Shown: positions 10,660 through 24,242 of the stretch, in pieces
Layout: each line of letters starts with the position of its first letter
Position numbering within the stretch: position 1 is the first letter of the stretch
From: Rhyacophila brunnea
Taxonomy: Eukaryota > Arthropoda > Insecta > Trichoptera > Rhyacophilidae
DNA length: 64,000 bases
Direction: 5' to 3'
Assembly (NCBI GenBank): GCA_022495005.1
Contig: JAGYXB010000376.1
Coordinates: 62,001-126,000 of the forward strand
The notes under the pieces: generated by a model
What the model saw: only the letters and a program-made list of their open reading frames with translations
Told to the model about the DNA's origin: nothing
Databases searched by the model: none
Program-made: the position numbers and the translations under genes

Positions 10660-13600
10660 ATTTTTTTTGAGTACTGCAATAGTAGAGTTGAAATAATTAA
10701 ATACCCAGAATATAAACAAATTACACAAATATCAATTGACCTCGCCGGAAATCAAACCCAGAGAACTACAAGATGTCTACACATAATAATTTAATTAAAA
10801 TCACACACACAAATAAACAGGGTAGACACTTCATCCAGAGTATGATTTTACAACATGGTTACACTGAAATTATTATGCTGTGGCACCTATGGGTACGGAA
10901 AAACCAATTCAGAGTAATAATACCTGTTGCAATACTAGCATTACCACCACCACTGCGAGTTTGTCGTACTCATGGTACCACTATGGAATGATTCCACTGT
11001 ACGTGTTACTATTAAAACCATAACAAAACTGAAATCAGTAAACCTTAATATTATTAAATAAGATATTTTAAAACATAAGAAGGCTGCACAACTAAAAGAA
11101 TAATATTTCGGATCAAAGTTAAACCCATCGGAGATAACATTAGTAATAATAAAATAAGATTTCAGGTGTAAATAAATCCATACTAAACAATCATTAATGT
11201 CCAGTCTAAAATAGTGATGTTAATATAGTACATATTATATTATGATAAACACACAAAAATCAATCTAAGCAATATCCATTTAACACCATCATGTAATAAT
11301 ATCATAGTACACAACTACTTAAGTTAGTTTTTAAATAAATAATAATAATACAGATAACAAATGAATGTATGAACATGAATAAACCTAAATACTTAGTGGA
11401 AGAGTCTATACAGCCTTTGGCAGAACGTTAGCAGACGGTGGGACAAGATTTCAAAATTTAAAGCAGGTGTCCTCCAATACATTGACAATGTCAAATTTTT
11501 ATCTGGAAAGAAAAGCCAGGTAAGCTAAGTTGAAACAAATTGTTACACAAATGGAAAATATGCTGCACTTTTAAATGTAGAGTTATGGAAAGAGGAATTC
11601 GTGTATTACTGAATTAGGAATTGTACATTTTTTGGGGAGAATTTTGCAGGAAAATCACTGCCTCTAATGATCGTAACTTAGTATAGTGTTCTTTAATAAA
11701 CTATTCACATGAATTAAGAATGGTATATGGATAGTTAGGAAACACATCTTAAACATTCATAATAGAAAATATTGCGTCGGGAGAGACTCGAAAACGTACA
11801 TCGGATTTCGGTATGCTCATTGTCAGGAATCCGCTGGATGCGGGTGCGAGTCCCGTCCGGCATCATTTAACGTCAAAACAGTAAAGTAGTCGTCAGGCTA
11901 TTTATTAGTTAGAAACAGAAACAGTGTTGCCTCTAATAAAAAATACCGGTAGCTTCGATGAAAAATCATATTTTCTTTTTTTTTTCTCAGAATTTTAGTA
12001 CACATAATATTATCAACACTGAACTGAATGACTGAAAGGCACACAAACTAAAAACAAAACATTAAACTATGAGTGAACCATTTCTCATTATAAAATTTGT
12101 GGCACAAGTGTCCGAATGTTCTCACAGACTGTTCTAGTTTGGCAGTTTATTATATCAATCACTAAATAGTTTAGCCTTGTGTGTGACACATTAGTTACTA
12201 ACAAGTTTAAAATTACCAACCAATCGTCTCTTCTTTGAGTATCTCTGTGGACGGAAGGAATACGTGGTCGTATATGAACTGAACTAAGTTTCATGTTTTT
12301 TTGTGAACAAAAAGTTACCCTCACAAAATTCTCACCTTATTACCAATATTATTAAATTAAAATAAAACAATATGTAGTAACTAAATATTCCAAATAAATT
12401 GATAGTAAGTAAAACCATTAAAGGAAAAAACTTCATAATGTATTATAATATCGTCTTTTTATAATTTACGACGGGAATTTACTAAATCGTTAGTAATCAA
12501 TTATTATTTACAAAATTTGAAATTGCTCAGAACATCTATAATATGTCACAGTATACAGCCGTACAATGTTAATACTTAGGACGCTGAAGACGCACCTGGC
12601 GCGTAACGGCCAGGCGGCCGATCGATGTAATTAACGTGCATTTTAAAGGTGTTAATTAAAAAATCATTATCTAGCCAGCAGTGAATGAGTTGAGTAACCT
12701 TTTAACGGTATTATGTTTTTCTTCATTTTATTTGATTCAAAGCGTGATTATCAGTACAATCCAAAACTCATTCAAAATATTTTGGCAAAAGTTCCTATAT
12801 AGTATATACTCATAGAAAATAATTTAATTATTTTCACACGGTGGTTTGAATTGTCAATATGTATAAAAATATATTTTTGACATGGTATTACAATGGCCAA
12901 AATATCTTAATATGCACAAACGCTAAGAAAGAAGTTGAAATCATATGTGTTTGTCAGCACGCATAGTCATGTTTTTGGTAAAATTCGGAAATCAATATGT
13001 ATTCACAAAAATCTTTTTAACTTAGTTCTTGGCTACCTCCCGAGGAGACATTTATAAATACAATTTTTACGAGGAATGGTCATTGGTCGTTCGCTCAACC
13101 TTTTCGATCCATCCTCGGGAACCAAATACCTACACACTGTAAAATCAACGTGGAAATTCGATCTAGCTGTGCGGACTGTCACCAACCAATCCACCGCTCG
13201 TGCTCTATAATTGATTTTTTATCCGTGCGTAAAACATAAGTATAATAAAATGGTTGTTTTCACACTGAATTAACATCCAAAAGTACCAAGAACAGTTTTT
13301 AAAGAATTATCTTCTCAGGTAGAATTCGAATTCGAATTATGATGTGACAACTAAATCTAAACAATCTTAACCTTCAAACACGCCATTGCTTAAATTCAGA
13401 TCACGTGATTATTTTTAGTATATTATCAAAAATGTTTCAACATGTACCTACCTACCTTTCGGGTGAGCTTTTCCGAATTCTCGGGAACCCCTGGTGGGAA
13501 TCGCTGCAATATCAGATAAATAGAGTGTGTATTTAAATTATTTGCTACCTAATTGATGGAAAATGTGCCAAGCACGTTATTCATACTATTCTTGACATAA

Positions 13601-16600
13601 ACCGATTCTGATTGAAGAAGCATAATAAACATGACACATACTGTTATTATCAGCAAAGTTGTACCTACAATATGGAAAGCTTAGTCATTTATATTAATGT
13701 TATGGATTATTAGAACTTCCATGCAGCATGAGTTCATGGTTTCCTAGTCACACAATGACTAATATAAGATAATCGTGACTATTAATACTAGTGGTAGGTA
13801 CCTCTTTTTGATTGTGGCAGTTACCCAGAATATTATTAATTTTACAATTTTTAATACATATATAAAACATACTAGAAATACTGTTTGTGGTCAGTGATTT
13901 TCAACCTGTTTTAGTTGACGGAACCCTCAACCATTTTGTAAAATCTCCGGGAACTATTTACCTGGATGACGTAATAATATCTCGAAATCTTAGTTCTAAA
14001 GGAAAAATATCTTGTTCTAAGATATTGGCGTTTGAAAATTTTGCACAAATTCTCATTTCAATGTCAAAGCCTTGATTTTTTTTAAGTAAATGTGTTTATT
14101 ATTTATTTAGTTCAAATGAACTTTACTCTGCTTTACAGTTTAACAAATAATCAACACATACTTTCCCGTTTATAATTGAATTAATGATTAATCCCAGAGA
14201 GGGTTATTCGATTTTATGAGTATTATTTTGAGTTTTATTGAATTATAAAGAAAAGACCTTTTTACATCGAATGGCAATATTAACTCTAGGTCTAGGTATT
14301 TAGGTCTAGAATTGTATATTATAAAAAAATAATTATACATCAGTAAAAAATAAAATACATAGACAATGTGGCGGCCCGAAACAGACTCAAAGCTATGTAT
14401 TAAATTTTTTTGTAATTACATTATTTCCCCTCTGTATTTTAATAGTTATGCAATGTATACATCTAAACAAATTCATAAAAAAATAATATACGTATATATT
14501 ATCCATAGTATTCAAAGAAATTTTGTCATCGAAATCTATTGCTATAAACATATCACATAAGTATGAAGTATGGTGTTACAACCGAAATAGCTATCGACAA
14601 ACCTTTTAAAAACCTGTAGAATTTAATATTAATTATATTTTCATTTCTTATTAAAACAATACTTACATATTCCCCAGAAATGGGATACACGAGTTAATAT
14701 GTTTTCACACTTGGAATACAAATCAATACTTTGCTGTACGTAACTGTAGCCTTACCGTACAGGTTATTTTAAACGGTTTCTCAGAAATAAAACGAACAGT
14801 GCATAATAGGTGGCGACGTGTGCAAAGTTGGTAATTTTGAGTTACGTAGAGACTGAAAACTTCCTTTTGGTTTTGGTAAACCCAAACTATTATATTTTAT
14901 TTTTTCATTTTAATGGCCAGTTTTATAAAATTTATCTTTCCAGTTTATATTATCGATCTGCAACGAGAAATTAAAGTTTCAAAGTTCTTATATAAAAAAA
15001 ATATCAGATATGTACCTGCGTATCATAAAAATATTAACCTAAGACGGTGATTCCGAACCGGGGTTCCTCGAAGAAGATACTTTTTTGAAACGATAAAAAG
15101 CCTTAAACTTAGGAAGTGCAATTTATTTATCTCTTACGATAATTTTCCAGCAGACGTCATGATTAGTTATAAAAAAAAATCATGAAAAATTTACGTACAC
15201 GTTATTACAGCATTTGAATGCACAAATATTGGTGGTAAATATACAACGCACCGCAAATGTATGTATATGTTGAGACAACTATTACATTACAATTATATTG
15301 TATCGATGCCTCTGTTAGCCCATTACTTATATAATATACTTCATAATAATTATATAAGTATATTTTTTTATCTGATATAATTATAGTTACAGTAGGCATC
15401 ATGAGACAGGTCACAAGAGGCCTTGCGTTGGAAGACGAAGGTGCGCTAGACAACTGAAACATGGAAAAGAATATAAATCGATATAAGGTTATTCACCTGT
15501 ATGAATAATTTAATGGTTTTTTGCAATCATGCTGTTTGTTTAAATAAAATCTGGTTTTACAAGAAACGACAGACACCATAGTTTAAGTTTAAATCAATCT
15601 CCTCGCACCATCCCCTATCGCAGGTCGGTTACAAAAATGGCAATCTGCTTCCCGGGACAGTTCAGTGGAGCTGGAGCTTTTTATTAAAATTTTTTTTTTC
15701 ATGTATCATTTTTGATTAACTTTATATGGGAGCGCTGTTTTGAAATGTATGCTCTAAAAGGGGTTGGTAGTCCAAAACCGCTAAAATATCCACGTTGATA
15801 GTGAGATCTTGTATCGGAGCGTATGTCCTGGTATAAGTCAACGGTAAATACATTGTGATTCCGCGAGTAATTCTTGGTATACTTACCTGTATAACATTGT
15901 GAACAATGATAGTCATAAAAGCAGAAAGTTCCCAGGTGAAATCGGAAATAATCTCTTCATAGCGGATGGTTTTATAATAATATCTTGCCACACGCTTTTC
16001 AAACAAATTACATGGCCACAGAACAGACGATTTAATTACTATTACTATTGGGTTGCCAATCATTTATTATTAGTTTTTTTTAAACGTAAAAAAACGTGTT
16101 TCTAAATAAAACAGATTTATTGCTTTTACTTCATCGACGGTGTTTATGCTCACGACACAGTGTGTTGACGATTGATTACTCACGTATCTAATTAATATGT
16201 ATATACCTAGTCATCACCATCGCAGGCTCGATGGTAGACCTCGGCCTGCCCAAGTACAGACTTCACTGGGCTCTATCTTTGAAGACGATCAACAGCGGTA
16301 ACTTAGCATGGCCATTCTTACTAAAACGTAAAGGAAGAGCATTGTGTATTTTTTGTATATTTTTATTATCACAGTGAAAACCATGAGTATCTACATAAGC
16401 CGGCTCTCACATCTAAACTTGTCTTGTTTGCAACGTGTAGAATACGTCGATGTGACGTCGTCGTTATTCACAAAACATAAGTTAACTTATCGACCTTCGC
16501 ACACTGATGGAATAAAACTTTTTAGTTTGAAAAAAAACATCTGGAAGCACATGCAACTATTTTCACCCGATGTTTTCATTCGTGTATTTTTCCATTATTA

Positions 16601-17639
16601 TTCAATTTTTTTTCTATAGTTAGGTATAGCATATGTCCATTTTATCGGGTTTTCCTTGGTTGTTTCTACGAATATCATAGGTCTACTTTTATTTATTCAT
16701 TAGTCTGTTTCGATTTGTGGCAGGAAAATTCTGATTGAAATACCACCTAACGGGTGGGTCTAGGACGATTTGGTACCAGGAAAACTGGACGCCACGCAAT
16801 TAAAAAATAAATATACGTTAGGTTAGGTACTTATACGTACCTTTAAATAATATATTTAATATTAATATTTATATTTAAATTATTATATTATGATTTAATA
16901 GTTGGTGAAAATTTAAATATGCACTCGTAAATAATGATTTAATCGTCCATATGTATAAGTTCCAACGAAAAAAGAGTTTATATTTTTATATAAAGCCTTA
17001 GGCATCGTAATTCTCAATCCGCAATAAAAAACATTATGTTAAGAGTGAATTGAATTAAAACTTCAAAGTAGTAGATAGAAACTGATTAAAATTCATTGTC
17101 TACGTTCTGTTTACGTGTCTACGACAGTGCGGCGTCCAATTGTTCTGGCGTCCAGTTGTCCCATTCCCCACGTAACTTGTTTCAATATAGTATTCTATCA
17201 AATGTTGACAACCAGAAAGCAAGTCATGTTTCCCGGCAATATGACTGCACCATCAAATCTCCAATATTCCGAACATTGAAAAAATTTCGCAGGTTGTGTA
17301 GCAAAGAAAACTTACATCCTGTCATACTTGTCGAATCATAATTTTCACTGCTTGTAATATGTTTCCAGTGTTTTTCTGCGATCGATAACACTCTGTTGTA
17401 TTAGTTTTTTTTAATTGGTCCATTTAATATTTATCTAGCGATGACTTCTTCGTTTAGGTCTAGCTAATTTTCAAAGTAACTTCTCATTTTTTCCTAAATC
17501 GAAGACCAGTTATTCAATACGAGCTTTCGATAATATAATCAGATAGTTTTGCAGACAAAATATTTTATACATGACCTCATTCACATATTAACATTATTTA
17601 TACAATTATCCTCCTATTGTAACAGAATCGCCGACACAA
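10660..17639. other. AT-rich stretch, no gene seen
   Basis: No frame here resembles a known protein. Items noticed are a tRNA-like SINE piece (11770-11870), a small GC-rich inverted repeat CCTGGC/GCCAGG near 12596-12615, and fragments resembling hAT element ends (CAGTGATTTTCAACC near 13892; CGGTGATTCCGAACCGGGGT near 15045). A 113-residue minus-strand frame at 15722-16063 is not recognised. Confidence 0.4.
11770..11870 (+). mobile_element. tRNA-related SINE fragment, family 2
   Basis: The segment GGATGCGGGTGCGAGTCCCG followed by TCCGGCATCATTT resembles a tRNA T-arm/B box and acceptor end. Similar pieces occur at 44422-44495 (-), 45769-45895 (+) and 50765-50880 (+). The A-box half is badly decayed, so this is a weak copy. 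Confidence 0.4.
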
Positions 17640-17850
17640 TTAAGATTTTTTTTTTAATTTAATAAAACGCAAGTCTTTATTGTATTCATTCCACTTTTAA
17701 ATACATATCTGGATCTGCTTCGTCCGCCTAAGAGGGACATTTTTAGTTGAAAATGTCCCTCTGAGGCGGACGAAACTAATACTAAGAAATTAATAATACA
17801 ATGCTTTTCCACAATTATTGACAGTTAACACAATAAAAGAACCTAATGAA
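17640..17850. repeat. Palindromic dispersed repeat, copy 1
   Basis: A near-perfect inverted repeat of 25 bp (24 matches) with a short spacer sits at 17719-17743 and 17750-17774; the arm begins TTCGTCCGCCTAAGAGGGAC. The sequence continues outward to an ACAGTTAACA-ATAAAAGAA end on the right, and the left side carries the complementary ATAAAACGCAAGTCTTTATT segment. A second copy lies at 50460-50640. This is MITE-like, of unassigned family. Confidence 0.6.
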
Positions 17851-20574
17851 GATCATGTCGCATTCATTCCGTTTGACTTCGGACCATTACACCCGTCAAT
17901 TTTTGATTGGACATGGTGGTTTTGCTGGCAGGCTCTATGAAATTGGTCTTATTACATGGCCATGTGACGAAAAAATACACGATACAAACCAAATCCTCTG
18001 AGAATCTCTTAAAATGTGTATATAGTAAGGGAAGATTCAACCAGCCGTTTGATTCGATTTGGTCGCCACAACGGCCAATTTCAAGTAAAGATCTCTTTAC
18101 TTATATTATTAGGCAGATTTATATTAGCTTTGTTACTTATTATAATTTTTTAATTCTCCCGTGGGAACTTTTAACTTAGTCATGTAAATTCAGTAAAAGT
18201 ACACTTAAGTGCATGCTGACCTCATTCTTGGGTAACTGGTCCTGAGAAGTTTCCAATCATCAAAAAACCGACGCTTCACACCTGAATGTAAGCTCGTCTC
18301 CGTCAGATAGTTGAGTGTATGTTCTTTAAACTTATCTCTATAAAGATTTATTATTACTTGGGATCTTTAGCACGCGCATCTAATATCACATCTTAAAATA
18401 ACTTAAACGTATCGATGCGATCTTTTTTCGATCCGTTGGATTATATCCATATTTTCGCTGGATAATGACATGGAAAATATAAAGTTTTGTACGTGACAGA
18501 TTTTAGCAAACTTTGAGATGCCTCTGAGGTCTTCCAACATCATTCTCTGTCTCGACATTGAAATGTGGTCTTTGCAATCCATCTTCTTATTGATTGGTCC
18601 ATCATCATCGAAGACAGGAATATCACCACGGTTTCTACCAAAAAGTATTTTTGTCATACTGAATATCGTTTTGATGCTTTCGTTTTCTTAAAACATTTTG
18701 GGTGTCTCTCACAATTTGTTAAGTCGTTTACACAATGTTGAGATAGAATTAGTTGGATCAAGTAAATTTTTATATGTGCCACTTTTACGCACTTTGCCTA
18801 GTAGTTGTCAATTCACAAAGCAGTTTGCGGTCATATCAATCACGTAACTCTAAAAAAATCACTCTATTTACAACGATTCACAATATTTGAGCGACTTCCA
18901 TGTTTTGTTTCAATGGATCCAGGGGGCCTATTTCCTAACTATCGTCTCGTGTGGCACCAGACGACATGACGTAATTGTGACGTCAGCCAATACTCGCTCG
19001 AGCGGGCGGCATGTACCGCGCTAGAAACTCGCGTCCGAATCCCTTGCTGATTTAATTTTTTTCATATATTGTTAATTTGCTTTAAAATATTTTTTATCTG
19101 AGTTACAAATAATATAAATGCCAAATAAAAGTTATGGTAATGTAAAGTGTGTCAAAATTATTACCTACCTTATTTTACTAGTATTGTGAAATTTATTATA
19201 AAATATGTCTATTAAATATAATTGTGTTAATATAATTAACATGTTATAAACATGTAACTTTAGCTTTACAAATTACACTCCGTTACCATTTCGTTCCATT
19301 CCGAAAATGTCCCCAAAAAAGTTGAACGTTAACTATTTTTCATTTGATAATTAAATAACGAAACATATATATTTTTCCAGTAAAATTTAGTAAAAGTGAT
19401 TACTGTCTTTAAAAAAATAGCAGAACGAACATTGATTGGTTTTTTCAAATACTAAAGGAAAAATGCTCTGCCATTATAGACATAGGGTAACGGAGCGGAA
19501 CGAAATGTGCCCATGAATTAAAATTCAATAATATTTTTCGACTGTTTGTACTTTTATTTTTAAGTGTATGGTTTTTTTAATGTAATAGAGCTCTTTTAAG
19601 TGATAAAAAGTGTCTCATTCATGTTTTATAAGCTTAGTTTCGTAGTCACGGAACGGAAACTTCTTATGCCCAATGTCATAAAAAAACGATATAAATATTG
19701 TATTAATCAATATTTTGCTGAAAAATTGCTATCACCAATTCAGCAATAGAACAAGGAATCTGCTAGCTATATAAAAATGGTTAATTTGAGTGAAAAAATA
19801 ATATTACCCAAATTTCAAACATGTACAAACTTTGGCGAAAATGCCCATATGCGTTAACTGCCAATCTCAAACAGTAGGTATATTCCAACATAACACTTTA
19901 TTCCAAATCATGCAACATCGTGATAAAAACGCTAGTATGAAGTATTATTTACGTTTTGTTTGAAATAACACTTTTAACTGCAATTCTGACGGGTGTGTTA
20001 ATTAGATAACCGCTCGAGCTGTTATTTTATTGTGTCGTTGTCACACTGCGCAAGAACGACATCTCCCAAAGCACGAGTTCCAACTTCGGACGAAACACGG
20101 GAATCAACTGCCTTTTAGATTTAGATAACCCTTTTCTACATAGAATACATCCGTAACACTTTGGATTTAGGAAATGTAACAAAATGGTGTTTGTTTGGAA
20201 ATGTTACAAAATAGTTGTAATAGATATACAGACGTGTCTTGGAAACTCAGTAAAGACCATTACGGTTTGGATTTGACCAAGCTAAGATCTGAAAAAATGG
20301 TCAGTTACACACATTTTTGTTTTTGTAGAAAATCAATATTTTTAATCGTGTCCGGAAACTTGTACGTATGCAGTTCGCCACATCACACTTCACCGTGAAA
20401 TGTTGTATAGGAAATATATAGCCATATATTGAAGAACGCCCAATCTCTTTGGATCGGATAATACTGACATAAAATTCATGTCTGAATAAAACACGCTTAT
20501 TGTCGGTTTACACTTTACAGGAAGCCAGCAGCAAACAAATTTTGAAAATAACCGATATACTGGATTATTAATTG

Positions 20575-20597
20575 TTAGGTTGGGTTAGGTTAGGTTG
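20575..20597 (+). repeat. Short interstitial TTAGG tract
   Basis: Reads TTAGG, TTGGG, TTAGG, TTAGG, TTG. TTAGG is the common insect telomere repeat. Four units with one substitution may be chance or a scar of repair or insertion. Confidence 0.45.
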
Positions 20598-21883
20598 TCA
20601 TTCTTAAATTCATTAATTTTTCCAAAATCAGCTATGAAAATTGAATTAATGTTATATTTACATATTGAATCTAATAAAAATGGTCATCTCTTTCCGATAA
20701 GAAAGCTCACGAACTGTGCCACGGTGAAATGTTTTATCTACAGTTTACATGTAACCATTTTTAATGCCACTATTTAAATAAAAAATATTCCCAACACCTT
20801 CGAAAGAAGAGAGATTTCAAAGATTAACTATACTAAGAAACTTGTTTACGAACGCTCATTTTGTATCAGATTTTATTAAAAAATATAATTATTTCATGTT
20901 AATTTTTAGTTAATTATATGCAAGTGCATGTTTCGTAAGTCTGTCACCAAATGTTCCTATTTACCATAACGCCCCAATTTCAATTAACAGTATGTAAGAA
21001 GGTACTTAATGACACGGCTGATGATAACGAAGGTAAAACAGTATTAAATAAAAGCAATATCTGGCATCGCCACTTCAGCGTATTAAGCTTCGCTTATTTT
21101 CTGCTAGAATTCTCAAAAGAGTTTTAATAGATCTCGCAAACATATTTTTGTGTTATTTTACTTTACATTATATTACTTTACGTTACAGTATTGATTTTGC
21201 TCACTTTTCGCGAATTGTCCTATACGTACGAAATAGAAAGTGAAAGAGATAGATTTGGTTCGCACACGAATCGTATCATTGTGAAAACGATATTATGTTA
21301 CATAAACGAAATAGGAATCCACTTCGTGTGTCGTATTTTTAGTTGGCAAATGTACCAAAATAGTAAAATAGGTACCTACATGAGTACACACATAATGATA
21401 GTTTTGACAATCACTTTTTATCCGATTATATTGCGGAGCCTTCTATGAAATTACGTATTACAATTTTCACATACGTGCAATTCATCCTTTTTTTATTGCT
21501 AATTACAAAATACTTAATTTTTATGATCAATTACTTTAACATCTGGCAACTACAGGGAAACTGGGTCTTCAGATCATTGAAAATCAACCTAAAATAATAG
21601 TGGGCGGTAGTCTAAGATTATAAATTACCTACTGATATATTTTCCCGTAAAAATCGACATTGTACAAAAACTGTTGACAAATATTGTTATAAATACTTTT
21701 TTTTGTATTCCGCCTCAGATGGTCCGATTTACAAGAGAAATATTGCGGCATGAGCCATACCAAAGATACGTAGGTGTCACTGGACCGGAACCTGACCCAC
21801 TAAGCCCATCTCAAGCAGAGAAAAGCTGTTTGCGGGCAGCTTTTACGTTTCATACTTATACCTTCCTTGTTACCTTCCCATTA

Positions 21884-21975
21884 GGGCCGTCATATCGAAA
21901 GAAAATGTATCGATATATAGTATCGGTACCGAAATAAAGTATCGAGGTATCCGTCAAAGAGTATTGATACTTCCC
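21884..21975 (+). repeat. TATCGGTACCG dispersed repeat, copy 1
   Basis: About 90 bp with repeated ATCGATA/TATCGGTACCG words and ending near AGTATTGATACTT. A related stretch lies at 40435-40560 with the same order of words. The composition and GTCAYATCGAA start suggest the end of a hAT-type MITE, but no target duplication was found. Confidence 0.45.
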
Positions 21976-22716
21976 ATGTCACATTTTTATTAAAATGCGA
22001 AGCCAGAGAACAGCGTCTCTATTTCAAGTGTTTCCACCGACGTCCTGCTCGACGGTGATGTCTTGTTTTCATAATTGCAATTTCCCTTTGAAAGGAAAAA
22101 GGACTTAATCCGCAGAAATCAAATTTTACATGTGAGGCACAAAAACGTTTTTGTTATGGTTTTTGGTAAAAGTTAAAATATACGATATAGGTACGTCATA
22201 CGATTTACATAAACCTTACGTGTATTAAGATAATTAATTATGTTGGTATGTTCCATGTTCCCATTCTGGTATTAATCAGTGAGGTAGGTAATTAATAAAA
22301 GCCAATAAAATGATGGTTAAGCCCCTTTTCCCACTTCATTTCCTTCTTTTTAAAACATTATACATAATATAAGCTAATTTAGATAATAATTCGGCATTTG
22401 CAGTTAACATATTTTGGACACAGCGTGTACTTAGTCGTGTTCAATGTTATTATCCAATAAAACCTATTTTGGAAAAAAACTGTGGGTTAACTCCTTTTTC
22501 CTTTCTACAATCGATATGTTTGACGTAGTAACGTGTAAATTGTACGTATTAGGTACATTTCGCCGTATCATATTTCATCAATTATAAGCTATTTTACCGG
22601 AAAGAGATGGCTATATAGCATTGAGATTTTTTAAAAATGACGTTGTTCGTGGAGCATTGCAGACAATAATGTTCTAATTTTATTAGATTCAATAAGAACA
22701 TAGATTTGATATTTGG

Positions 22717-22764
22717 TATCAAATATCTGATAATAACGCTGTTATCATTATCAGATATTTGATA
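22717..22764. repeat. Perfect 18-bp hairpin
   Basis: TATCAAATATCTGATAAT (22717-22734) is exactly complementary to 22747-22764, with a 12-nt loop. The word TATTTGATA recurs once more just upstream. Likely a palindromic repeat; no gene is adjacent. Confidence 0.6.
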
Positions 22765-23464
22765 ATACAACTTGGTACTTACGAGCACTTACCAGAATTT
22801 TATATACTTAGTGAGGATTTAATCTCAATACTATATGGCCATACATTTCCGATACAATCACGGTGATGTACGTACAAAATTTCGGACACAGTTTGACGTA
22901 TGTTGACAAAAAAATCTATCAAAGCATTTTTTTAATCAGTTTGGTCTACTGAATAAATAAATAATACATTATGTCGTTATGTGTCTTCTTCACAGTTTAG
23001 AATATTAAATTTTTATATGACAGTTGCACGTTGTGGCGTGTCTTATTTATTGGCATCGAAATTAAATTATACTGCGTCTTTGACATTCTTGGTCCTACGT
23101 AAGTATTTATGTTTATTATTTACGAAAAAAAAAACTGCATGAACGAAAAACACTAGTTTTGGCTCTGATTAAATATGCGGCCGCTGTCAAAAATAGCTCT
23201 GCATCACGGATCCCGAGTAACAATAATTAGATCATTGCTGCAAGTTTCTACTCAAATCGAGCAGCTTTTTATAGCGTACATACCTGGAAACTGTGGGAAG
23301 TGTTAAAATGTATGCATTGTTATATTTTTTTCAGTTTGACTTCTAACACACCGCCCTAATTACTAAATCACTTATTATCCGACCTGTCAAACTTGTAAAT
23401 GTCGTATTTCGACCAGAAGTTCCCAACCAGAGTGCCGCTAGATATTAATCGCATCATACATATA

Positions 23465-23699
23465 CAGAGATAGGCTGGATACATAACTCGAAGAAGAGAC
23501 AATCGTTGGGACAAATTTAGTCATCCAGTGGTATACAAGAGGTAAAAAACGTCCGCAACCTAGAGGTCTCTGGATTGATGAAATGATAAAGTTCTACGGA
23601 AGTATGTGGCAACGCAACGCACAGGAGCGAGAGAAGTGTAAGCAGCTTGAAGATGCCTTCATCCAGCAGTGGATAGATTCAGGCTGATGATGATGATGA
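23465..23699 (+). pseudogene. RTE-like LINE, 3' end of reverse transcriptase frame
   Basis: From about 23540 the frame reads RGKKRPQPRGLWIDEMIKF, then WQRNAQEREKCKQLEDAF and ends QQWIDSG. This matches the C-terminal tail common in insect endonuclease/reverse-transcriptase LINE proteins (RGRP..RW.D.....G..W...AQDR..W..LEEAF). The stop codon is the first unit of the (TGA)n tract at 23685-23699 that forms the 3' tail. Upstream, frames break quickly, so this is a 5'-truncated dead copy. Confidence 0.75.
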
Positions 23700-23728
23700 C
23701 ATTAATATAATTGAAGCGTATAATACTC

Positions 23729-24242
23729 CAGTGATTCCCATCCAGATTCCGCGAAAATTCGCATAGTATTTTTTTTAATATGGCCTATTTATCAACAAGG
23801 AAGAATTAAAAAAAATCTTGATTATAGAGTAGCACGAAACTAATCATTGAAGTAGCTAGCGAGAGTTTTACTCGGGGCAGGTTATTTTGTAGCAACAATG
23901 AATGAATGAAAAAAAATGAGGAATTGAGTGGTCAGTAGGTAAGGAACGTCGCCGCCTACTACGCACTGTTTAAAGTATTACGCTAACGTTACAGTGACAG
24001 CAAAGTATTGATTTATATTCCAAGTTCCAAGTGCTTAGAGACACCTCGTGAATCCGAAGTGTAGAAAATAAATATTTTCATAAAAATTCAGGCTTCAGAT
24101 AGCAGAGGGCAATATTTTGAGTCTGCTTATGAGCAGAATTTTGGATCTTTATAATTATATTACGTCACCCAGGTAGGGGATTCCCGAGATTTTAAGAACT
24201 ATTTCAAGTGTACCGCCAAACACAAAAGATTTTGAATCACTG
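23729..24242. mobile_element. hAT-type MITE with CAGTGATTC ends
   Basis: The left end is CAGTGATTCCCATCC and the right end is GATTTTGAATCACTG, giving inverted CAGTGATTC termini about 510 bp apart. Flanks TAATACTC and GTCTACTC match in 5 of 8 positions, so the target duplication is decayed or the boundary is imperfect. No transposase is encoded. Confidence 0.5.

Larger units (their letters stand above)
17851..23464. other. AT-rich stretch, no gene seen
   Basis: No recognised gene. Contents noted separately are a TTAGG tract, a TATCGGTACCG repeat and a perfect hairpin. A possible 3' splice site (pyrimidine run then CCTCAG at 21715-21720) precedes an unrecognised frame starting MVRFTREILRHEPYQRYVGV. 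Repeated CTCCGTTACC/GAGCGGAACG motifs at 19275-19320 and 19490-19515 may be remnants of an old element. Confidence 0.4.
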
